9,023 nt of DNA from Muribaculaceae bacterium (GTDB taxonomy: Bacteria > Bacteroidota > Bacteroidia > Bacteroidales > Muribaculaceae). The position numbers and the translations under genes are program-made. This document shows, piece after piece, positions 1 to 5,429 of this stretch. The notes beneath the pieces were generated by a model. That model had not been told where the DNA came from and did not search any database. It saw only the letters and a program-made list of their open reading frames with translations. Where the stretch lies: the NCBI GenBank assembly GCA_029051445.1, contig JAIDKP010000473.1, forward strand, positions 1-9,023, written 5' to 3'. Numbering within the stretch: position 1 is the first letter of the stretch; the number at the start of each line of letters is the position of its first letter.

Positions 1-1476
1 GTCGTTCTTGTGGCTGACCTTGTTTGCCTCGCGGTCTTTGTCGAGGATCGCAATGGCGGCAAGGAATGCATCGACTATATCCTGGCTCATTTCCTGATTA
101 TTGCGGTTGTAAAGCGTGATGGCTTTCTGGTTGGCGACAGTGAAATTGTCGGGTACGGCCTTCAGCACTTCGTCGAGGTAGAAAAGAGCTTTGTCGGCAT
201 ACTGGATCTTGGCGATCGAGTCGGTTGCCATTGCCGCTGCGTTGCTGTAGCGGCGGCCCAGAGTGAATTTGTCGTTGGTCGACGGCTCGATCATGCCGAG
301 GTATTTCTCGAAGCTCTCAGCCGATTTGTCGTACATCTTTGCCGAAGCATATGCTTCTGAAAGGCTCTTCACGTTGTCGGCCTTGTCGGGGTGGAGTTCC
401 ACTGCCTTCTTGTAGTTGTCGACAGCTGCGATTGTGTCGCCTGTGTGGAAGAGGACATCGCCATATGTGGTGTAGTCGGTTGCGGTGAACTCCTTGGCGT
501 TGGCGTTGGCAAAGAATGTGCGTGCAGCGGCGGCGGCATCGTTCCAGTTCTCGAGTGCGGCTTTGTCAAGGAATACCATGCGCTCCATGTAGTGGTTGCC
601 CGGATCCTTGGCAAGAATCTCGTTGGCAAGCTTCAGAGAAGGCTCATACTCCTTTGCGAAGTAAAGCAGACCTACATAGCGCTGCTCGTCTTTCTGGAAG
701 TGGTTTGGGTTCTGGATGTACTTGCCGTATTCGCGTGCTGCGAGGGTCAGCTGGTTGTTGTCGTAGTACTTTTCTGCAAGTTCGCGCTGTGCAAGAGCAG
801 AGTTGGGGTTCTTCTGGATAAGTTCCTGAAGGCGCTGGATTGCAAACTCGGGATTAACCGAGAAGTAAACCTGTGCATATTTTACGTAGGCTTCGGGGAA
901 CTGGTTGTTCTTGTCGTAGTTCCATGCCATCTCATAGTAACCTACAGCGTCACCGATGTTGTCGGGAGCGAGCATGTCGCCCTCGAGGATGTAGATTGCC
1001 GGACATGTCTTGTCGGCTTTCTTAGCGTCGGCAAGTGCCTTTTCGATTTCTTTCTGATAAGCTACGGGATCAGCGTTATAGTATGCGCGTGCAATATCGG
1101 TATGCATTACGGCATTCTTTTTGCCAAGGTTACGGGCCTGCTTGAATTGATCCTGTGCGCCTTTTGCGTCACCGCTTTTCAGTGCGACAGCTCCGAGACC
1201 TACATAGTTCATCGGATTTTCGGCATTGGCGGCAATACCCTTGTCAAAATATGCCTTGGCTGCAGCGTTGTCTTTCTGTGTCAGGGCAATCTGTCCGAGG
1301 TAGTAATTGGCCTCGGCCTTGTCGGTTGAAGCGTCGTTGATAGTGCGGTCGAGGATGATTTTTGCATCATCGACTTTGTCGGCCTTGAAGTACTCTACGC
1401 CGTCTTTATAGCCTTGCTGAGCGGCGACACTCAGCGTTCCGGCAGCGAGCAGGCTCAGGAACAGCTTGAATTTCAT
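1..1476 (-). CDS. Secreted tetratricopeptide-repeat (TPR) protein, C-terminus cut by the window edge
   Basis: The minus-strand frame is open from an ATG at 1474-1476 to the left edge: 492 codons and no stop, so the 3' end is missing. The protein starts with a signal peptide (MKFKLFLSLLAAGTLSVAAQ, about residues 1-20) and has no lipobox cysteine, so export to the periplasm is likely. The rest is helical TPR-like repeats. The clearest are about residues 54-85, 87-119, 228-257, 265-291, 330-363 and 365-396, with the usual small-residue/aromatic spacing (for example AEANYYLGQIALTQKDNAAA). TPR proteins are protein-protein scaffolds, and no catalytic domain is seen. It lies 65 bases after the PstS-like gene on the same strand, so cotranscription is likely. 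From memory, PstS-like and TPR genes are neighbours in other Bacteroidales, often beside exbB/exbD/tonB genes; that part is knowledge, not visible here. The fold is confident and the role is unknown. Confidence 0.9.
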   Translation of the reverse strand, partial: MKFKLFLSLLAAGTLSVAAQQGYKDGVEYFKADKVDDAKIILDRTINDASTDKAEANYYLGQIALTQKDNAAAKAYFDKGIAANAENPMNYVGLGAVALKSGDAKGAQDQFKQARNLGKKNAVMHTDIARAYYNADPVAYQKEIEKALADAKKADKTCPAIYILEGDMLAPDNIGDAVGYYEMAWNYDKNNQFPEAYVKYAQVYFSVNPEFAIQRLQELIQKNPNSALAQRELAEKYYDNNQLTLAAREYGKYIQNPNHFQKDEQRYVGLLYFAKEYEPSLKLANEILAKDPGNHYMERMVFLDKAALENWNDAAAAARTFFANANAKEFTATDYTTYGDVLFHTGDTIAAVDNYKKAVELHPDKADNVKSLSEAYASAKMYDKSAESFEKYLGMIEPSTNDKFTLGRRYSNAAAMATDSIAKIQYADKALFYLDEVLKAVPDNFTVANQKAITLYNRNNQEMSQDIVDAFLAAIAILDKDREANKVSHKND

Positions 1477-1541
1477 CTGGATGATTGAAGTTAGTGTTTT
1501 TATTTTTCTGATTATTATTGATTTCTGATAAATTCCGGGAG

Positions 1542-2543
1542 TCACTCGACTTTTACCATGCGTGCGTGCATGTGTGAAGGAAGTATGCCTGTCATGAGCA
1601 TCAGTTTTTGTCCTTGAACACCTGTGACAAACGAGTAGAATCCGTGAGCCGGAGCGCCGGGGACGCTTGTTGTGATCATGTAGACTGAGCGCAACAGAGG
1701 ATATTTACCCTCGAAGATGTATTGCTGATATGGTTTCCAGTAACTTGGAGTGCCCGGCTGCTGTACTTTCAGAACCTTGATGTCGGGATTGAAGTCGAGT
1801 ACGGTAGTGTCGGAGCGTTCTGATGCCTTCGCGAGCTCTTCTGTCGATCCGGCCGGGGTTCCGTCGAGATCGGCCGACAGCCAGCTGACACCGAGCACGC
1901 CGATTGCGTTTTTGCGCTCCTTTACAGCATTGTACACGGCCTGGCTTGACCCCTGGGCGTAGACGTTGTCTCCAAAAGACTGGCCGTTGAGAAGCGAGTC
2001 CCGCATGAAGTTGACAGTGCTTGCGCCCTCATGCTCAAATACGATATCGATCTTTCCGAGCTTTTTCAGTCCGGGACCCATCTGGTCCCAGTCCTGAATT
2101 TTTCCGGTCATAATGTCGTTGAGGTCTTTCAGGTCTATGCGGTCAATCGGGTTGTCGTTGTTCACGATAAGAGCGACAGCATCGATGGCCACACACTTCT
2201 GGTAGACTTTTTTCCTTTTAGAGTTAAGGTAGCTGATCTCTTTTTCCGACAACGGGCGTGTTGTCACCGCCGCATTGGCTTTAAGCTCGAGCAGAGAGTC
2301 TATGCAGGCTTTCTCATCAAGGTAGTACGGCAGAACATCGGCGTGAGGGTAGATGTATTCAAACACCTCGATTTCCTGTTGCATGATGTTTTCAAATGTC
2401 GCATCGCATACCAGCCGGGTTATTCCGTTGGTCGACGACCCTTCGGCAGGAGTCTTGCTGTACTTCTTGCAACCCGGAGTTGCCGTTGCAATGGTGGCGA
2501 TCACGGCTATTGCGATGGATTTGAGAGCAATTGTCGGTTTCAT
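1542..2543 (-). CDS. PstS-like phosphate-type substrate-binding lipoprotein
   Basis: This 333-residue protein looks like a periplasmic substrate-binding protein of the PstS type (PBP-like fold). I chose the ATG at 2541-2543 over the upstream ATG at 2586-2588. It places a compact lipoprotein signal peptide at the start (MKPTIALKSIAIAVIATIATATPGC, lipidated Cys25), while the longer start adds 15 polar residues. The KK after the cysteine is not an acidic surface-export signal, so a periplasmic-facing lipoprotein is expected. Family-like stretches are a DLNDIMTGKIQDWDQ segment (about 140-154), EGASTVNFMRDSLL (172-185), GVLGVSW (215-221), and a C-terminal end with QKLMLMTGILP (312-322). The usual SGT phosphate-binding motif appears as AST, so the ligand may not be phosphate. 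No pstC, pstA or pstB is nearby. It lies between a small membrane protein gene (48-base gap) and the TPR gene. Family assignment is good; ligand is uncertain. Confidence 0.85.
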   Translation of the reverse strand: MKPTIALKSIAIAVIATIATATPGCKKYSKTPAEGSSTNGITRLVCDATFENIMQQEIEVFEYIYPHADVLPYYLDEKACIDSLLELKANAAVTTRPLSEKEISYLNSKRKKVYQKCVAIDAVALIVNNDNPIDRIDLKDLNDIMTGKIQDWDQMGPGLKKLGKIDIVFEHEGASTVNFMRDSLLNGQSFGDNVYAQGSSQAVYNAVKERKNAIGVLGVSWLSADLDGTPAGSTEELAKASERSDTTVLDFNPDIKVLKVQQPGTPSYWKPYQQYIFEGKYPLLRSVYMITTSVPGAPAHGFYSFVTGVQGQKLMLMTGILPSHMHARMVKVE

Positions 2544-2591
2544 GTTCCGAAAATGTGTTGATGTTCTTTGTGAGTGGCCTACAGACATGTA

Positions 2592-2807
2592 TCACAGGCT
2601 GGAATCAATGCCTGCAAACTGTCGGTAAGCACGCCAGATGCCATAAAGTATCAGAAGCACTCCTCCAGTCCAGCGCAACCATTCCCAGCTGCCGTTCTCC
2701 CAGCCGAAAAAGTTGACAAGAAGGAGTATTCCCATCCCTACATAAATGATAATCATGAAGATGCCAAATATCATGCGTGCAATCTTCGGAGTGTTGTCAG
2801 TTGCCAT
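2592..2807 (-). CDS. Small two-helix inner-membrane protein
   Basis: This gene encodes 71 residues from the ATG at 2805-2807. Two hydrophobic segments are visible, at about residues 11-33 (MIFGIFMIIIYVGMGILLLVN) and 43-60 (LRWTGGVLLILYGIWRAY). A short aromatic, polar turn (FFGWENGSWEW) joins them, and a basic residue pair (WRAYRQ) follows the second helix. This predicts a helical hairpin with both ends in the cytoplasm. No catalytic motif is seen and I recognise no named family. It is the first gene of the apparent operon with the PstS-like and TPR genes, and a promoter-like element lies about 80 bases upstream. Its position suggests a membrane partner or anchor for the lipoprotein and TPR proteins; that is inference. 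The coherent hydrophobic pattern and the operon position make it a real gene rather than a chance frame. Confidence 0.82.
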   Translation of the reverse strand: MATDNTPKIARMIFGIFMIIIYVGMGILLLVNFFGWENGSWEWLRWTGGVLLILYGIWRAYRQFAGIDSSL

Positions 2808-2888
2808 AGTTGAATTAAATTTGGTATCTGATTAACGTTTATGCAGGTGTTCTTGTTCGGCTGTCCTGTTTAGGCATAGACCATGCGG

Positions 2889-2919
2889 TAAAGTTAATAA
2901 TAAATTGTAGAGTGCCAAA
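2889..2919 (-). promoter_or_regulatory. Probable promoter of the small membrane protein/PstS/TPR operon
   Basis: Read on the minus strand, TTTG (2916-2919) is followed by a 19-base spacer and TAACTTTA (2889-2896). This matches the Bacteroidetes housekeeping pattern TTTG / TAnnTTTG except for the last base. Transcription would begin near 2882, giving a leader of about 75 bases before the ATG at 2807. Confidence 0.5.
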
Positions 2920-2952
2920 ATTTAATTGATATGACGGTTTTTATAAAAGTTG

Positions 2953-2960
2953 TATATTTA
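2953..2960 (+). promoter_or_regulatory. Possible -7 element for the ABM-domain lipoprotein gene
   Basis: TATATTTA matches TAnnTTTG at all fixed positions but the last and sits 20 bases before the ATG at 2981. The nearest upstream TTG (2926-2928) is 24 bases away, longer than usual, so this is a weak call. Confidence 0.3.
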
Positions 2961-2980
2961 GAGCTGAAAATAAACATTTA

Positions 2981-3406
2981 ATGGTTATGATTAAGAAGAA
3001 AACGTTTGTGCTTTTTGCGGCAGCATGTGCGATGTCGTTCAATGTTGCATGTCAGGGAGAAAACAACGGCGGTTGTGCCGGAGAGGTGTCGACCGACACT
3101 CATGTGGATAATGCCGCTGAATCAAAAATGTTGAGGCTCAATGTGTTTATCTCGGTAACCGACGAGCAGAAGCGCGCCGAGGCCATTGAGACTGCTCGCA
3201 AGCTCATCGAGCCTTCGCAGAAGGAGGAGGGTTGCATTTCCTATGATATGTATGAGAGTGTGACTGCGCCGGGCGAGTTTATCATTGTGGAGACATGGGA
3301 GAGCCAGGAGGCTCTTGACCGGCACATGAAGCAGCCCCACTTCATAGAATATGCCACCAAGCTCGACAGCTACGGTAAAATGCACACCGACCGCTATGAG
3401 TTTTGA
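2981..3406 (+). CDS. Lipoprotein with an antibiotic biosynthesis monooxygenase (ABM) domain
   Basis: This gene encodes 141 residues. The first 24 form a lipoprotein-type signal peptide (KKKTFVLFAAACAMSFNVAC, lipidated Cys24), followed by a polar linker to about residue 49. Residues 50-135 resemble the ABM ferredoxin-like fold (YgiN-like quinol monooxygenase group). They show LRLNVFISV as the first strand, the ARKLIEPSQKEEGCISYDMYES stretch, FIIVETWESQEALDRHMKQPHF and a C-terminal YATKLDSYGKMH. Family members usually dimerise and act on quinol-like or polyketide aromatics, some without a cofactor; others are stress or heme-related. Most are cytoplasmic, so an exported lipidated copy is unusual. 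A second ATG at 2987 gives MIKKK and is an equally plausible start. The gene stands alone, divergent from the PstS operon and convergent with the yccF-like gene. The domain is confident; the substrate is unknown. Confidence 0.85.
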   Translation: MVMIKKKTFVLFAAACAMSFNVACQGENNGGCAGEVSTDTHVDNAAESKMLRLNVFISVTDEQKRAEAIETARKLIEPSQKEEGCISYDMYESVTAPGEFIIVETWESQEALDRHMKQPHFIEYATKLDSYGKMHTDRYEF

Positions 3407-3434
3407 GATGCGGGCTCAGGAGTGAAAATTAAAA

Positions 3435-3472
3435 AGAAAGTCCGCGTTATTTTTTTGTGATGCGGGCTTTCT
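3435..3472. terminator. Hairpin terminator between two convergent genes
   Basis: An 11-base stem (AGAAAGTCCGC at 3435-3445 with GCGGGCTTTCT at 3462-3472, one G-T wobble) encloses a T-rich loop. Read on the minus strand it is followed by TTTTAATTTT, so it is a good intrinsic terminator for the yccF-like gene. On the plus strand the T run lies in the loop, so termination of the ABM gene is likely weaker. Confidence 0.7.
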
Positions 3473-3482
3473 GATTATTAGG

Positions 3483-3851
3483 TCAGATGATGGTTTTGCC
3501 GAATGGGGTCAGTGCCAGAACTGCGAGCTTGAAGTGTTGTCGGCCAAACGGTATTCCGATGATGGTAATGCACAGCAATAACCCGAAGGCAAGATGAGTC
3601 AGGCAGATTGTAAATCCTCCAAGTATGATCCACAGGATGTTCATGACCAGGCATAGACATCCGCATGAATTGCCGGTATCGGTGACTTTGTGGCCGAAGG
3701 GCCATAGTGCGAGCAGTCCGAGCTTTAGTGTCTGAAGCCCGAAAGGTATTCCGATAATTGTTATCATCATCAGAAGACTCGAGACAAAGTATTCGATAGC
3801 GGTGAATATTCCGCCCAGCAGAAGCCAGAGTATGTTTCCCAATATGTTCAT
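3483..3851 (-). CDS. yccF: YccF-domain inner-membrane protein
   Basis: This 122-residue, strongly hydrophobic protein is built from two similar halves. Residues 1-53 end in ITIIGIPFGLQ...LALWPFG, and residues 69-118 repeat the pattern as ITIIGIPFGRQ...LALTPFG. This tandem repeat of NILW...LGG...IGIPFG...PFG is the hallmark of the YccF (DUF307) family, and E. coli YccF has the same layout at a similar length. Each half is expected to hold about two membrane segments. The link between halves carries three close cysteines (63, 65, 67). The biochemical role of YccF is not established to my knowledge. A perfect -7 promoter element lies 36 bases upstream of the start and a terminator follows the stop, so it is probably a single-gene unit. 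Family is confident, function unknown. Confidence 0.9.
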   Translation of the reverse strand: MNILGNILWLLLGGIFTAIEYFVSSLLMMITIIGIPFGLQTLKLGLLALWPFGHKVTDTGNSCGCLCLVMNILWIILGGFTICLTHLAFGLLLCITIIGIPFGRQHFKLAVLALTPFGKTII

Positions 3852-3886
3852 GTTGCGATAAAACGGGGGATGTATTCAGTATGATC

Positions 3887-3915
3887 CAAAAGTACAAAAA
3901 AACAACCGGAATAAA
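3887..3915 (-). promoter_or_regulatory. Probable promoter of the yccF-like gene
   Basis: Read on the minus strand, TACTTTTG (3887-3894) is a perfect TAnnTTTG element. A TTTA (3912-3915) lies 17 bases upstream in place of the -33 TTTG. It sits 36 bases before the ATG at 3851, in the right orientation. Confidence 0.5.
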
Positions 3916-3986
3916 AAAGTGTGTGTGTCCGTGCAAGGTTTTTTAATATGCCGTGTTTTATCAGATAGAACAATCAAATTCACATT

Positions 3987-4724
3987 ATGAAAAAGTCTGT
4001 AATTTTAATGACAATCGGGCTTCTGTGCTCGTCGGCTGTATTTCAGTCGTGTATTGATGACGATGATAATGACATGTCGCTGATAATGCCTACTGCGATT
4101 GTAACTGTGTGCCCCAATGACGATGGTTCTTTTGTAATGAATCTTGACAACAAGACTGTTCTTGTACCGGTGAACATGCAGAAGTCGCCGTTTGAAGATA
4201 AAGAGGTTCGTGCTCTCGTCAATTATACCGAGGCCGGAACCACCGGTTATGGGGTGGATATGCGTGATGTCACTGTGAACTGGATCGACAGCATACGCAC
4301 AAAACTGCCTGTCGTATCGACCGGAGACGACGACAAAGCATTCGGAAATGATCCGGTGGAGATTGTAGCTGACTGGGTGACAGTGGCTGAGGACGGATAC
4401 ATAACACTGCGCATCCGTACGCGCTGGGATGGTAGCCGCCGTCCTCATATGCTGAATCTTGTGACAGGTGTAAATCCCGATGATCCCTATGAGATGGTGC
4501 TGCATCACAACGCTGACGGTGACATCTATGGAGAGATGGGCGACGCGTTGATCGCTTTCAACCTGAATGGAATGCCCGGTTTTGACGAGACTGTAAAAAT
4601 CAAATTGCGATGGATGTCGTTCTCCGGAGAGAAATCGACAGAACTTGAGCTACCTATGAGGTCGTGGGAGTCTGATGAAAGTCTCGACAGCTCCCTGAGT
4701 GGACAAAGTGCAAGAATTCTCTGA
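3987..4724 (+). CDS. NigD-like lipoprotein
   Basis: This 245-residue protein matches the NigD-like family of Bacteroidales. The most telling segment is about residues 36-80: TAIVTVCPNDDGSFVMNLDN, then a PVNMQKSPFEDKEVRALVNY stretch. The N-terminus is a lipoprotein signal peptide (MKKSVILMTIGLLCSSAVFQSC, lipidated Cys22). The cysteine is followed at once by IDDDDND. In Bacteroidetes an acidic cluster here acts as a lipoprotein export signal for surface display, so this protein is probably on the outer face of the outer membrane. The C-terminal half (about 100-230) is predicted beta-rich with no catalytic motif. The name comes from a gene of a Prevotella nigrescens bacteriocin locus, but no other bacteriocin gene is seen here and the function of the family is unknown to me. 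It is a single gene ended by a strong terminator. Confidence 0.9.
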   Translation: MKKSVILMTIGLLCSSAVFQSCIDDDDNDMSLIMPTAIVTVCPNDDGSFVMNLDNKTVLVPVNMQKSPFEDKEVRALVNYTEAGTTGYGVDMRDVTVNWIDSIRTKLPVVSTGDDDKAFGNDPVEIVADWVTVAEDGYITLRIRTRWDGSRRPHMLNLVTGVNPDDPYEMVLHHNADGDIYGEMGDALIAFNLNGMPGFDETVKIKLRWMSFSGEKSTELELPMRSWESDESLDSSLSGQSARIL

Positions 4725-4789
4725 TACTATACATAAAAACATGAGTCATGATGCTTTATTGCAAAGAGACTCTGAGGTGCTGATGATGG

Positions 4790-4824
4790 AAGCGGATACC
4801 GTGGGCTATAGGTATCCGCTTTTA
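4790..4824 (+). terminator. Strong intrinsic terminator after the NigD-like gene
   Basis: A perfect 11-base stem (AAGCGGATACC at 4790-4800 with GGTATCCGCTT at 4811-4821) with a 10-base loop runs into TTTTA. It lies 65 bases after the NigD-like stop and isolates that gene from the sigma factor gene. Confidence 0.85.
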
Positions 4825-4868
4825 TGGCACTGCGGTTCACTATGCATATAAGGATCTGATTTTTAGTC

Positions 4869-5429
4869 ATGACTGGCTCCGAGGAATTATTGTTGAAAAG
4901 GGCGCGTGCCGGAGATGCCGGCGCACAGAGGGCTATATATAGCAGTCATGTGCGCTATCTGACGGCAGTGTGCTCTCGTTACATACTTGATCCCGAGGAT
5001 GTCAGAGATGTATTGCAGGAAAGTTTCCTGAAAATATTTTCCTCTCTCAATTCTTTTGAATTTAAGGGGGAAGGTTCGCTTAAGGCCTGGATGAGCCGTA
5101 TTGTCGTGAATATGACGATGAATTTTCTCCGAAGGAACGGGAAGATAAAATTTGCAGATCTTGATGAAGCGGATAGGACGGTAATGACAGATGAGCCTGA
5201 AACCGATAATTTGCCGGCAGATGTCATCTATCGCATTATCAGGGAGCTTCCGGAAGGATATCGGGCGGTTTTCAATCTTTATGTGATCGAAGAAAGAAGT
5301 CATAGGGAGATTGCGGAAATGCTTAATATAAAAGAAAGTACTTCGGCCTCGCAGCTGCATCGCGCCAAAATGATGCTCGCTTCCAAGTTAAAGGAATATC
5401 AGTCGGTAAACGAATTAGACCCGTTATGA
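4869..5429 (+). CDS. ECF-type RNA polymerase sigma factor
   Basis: This 186-residue protein has the two-domain layout of extracytoplasmic-function sigma-70 factors. Region 2 covers about residues 18-90, with the core DPEDVRDVLQESFLKIFSSL (41-60) and a following WMSRIVVNMTMNFLRR, which contact core polymerase and the -10 DNA. Region 4 covers about 115-175 and holds a helix-turn-helix (HREIAEMLNIKESTSASQLHRA-type, about 145-166) for -35 recognition. There is no region 1 or 3 and no extra C-terminal domain. Its stop overlaps the next start in an ATGA (5426-5429), the usual sign of translational coupling with a cognate anti-sigma partner. AAGGA at 4850-4854 is too far from the ATG to be a convincing ribosome site, which is normal for Bacteroidetes. 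It directs polymerase to an unknown regulon and is likely held at the membrane by the next protein. Confidence 0.93.
   Translation: MTGSEELLLKRARAGDAGAQRAIYSSHVRYLTAVCSRYILDPEDVRDVLQESFLKIFSSLNSFEFKGEGSLKAWMSRIVVNMTMNFLRRNGKIKFADLDEADRTVMTDEPETDNLPADVIYRIIRELPEGYRAVFNLYVIEERSHREIAEMLNIKESTSASQLHRAKMMLASKLKEYQSVNELDPL

Noticed and set aside
391..1329. A 312-residue open frame on the plus strand
   Set aside because: It lies wholly antisense to the TPR gene. Its protein is rich in Val, Cys and Leu without any domain pattern, while the minus-strand frame gives a signal peptide and clean TPR repeats.
2031..2561. A 176-residue open frame on the plus strand
   Set aside because: It is antisense to the PstS-like gene and shows no recognisable motif, whereas the minus strand gives a lipoprotein with PstS-like features.
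3919..3927. A short GT run before the NigD-like gene, considered as a phase-variable promoter
   Set aside because: Only about four and a half GT units are present, too few to expect frequent slippage, and no promoter elements flank it on the plus strand.
3478..3936. A 152-residue minus-strand frame overlapping the yccF-like gene
   Set aside because: It is in another frame of the same strand, has no family pattern, and extends over the yccF promoter element.
3966..3990. Similarity between the sequences just before the NigD-like and beta-galactosidase start codons (CAATC ... ACATTATGAA in both), considered as a shared sigma factor site
   Set aside because: The match is short, gapped and at the start codon rather than at a promoter distance, and nothing similar precedes the sigma factor gene itself.
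4741..4851. A 36-codon frame starting with ATG at 4741
   Set aside because: It runs straight through the strong terminator hairpin at 4790-4824 and has no recognisable feature, so it is most likely chance.
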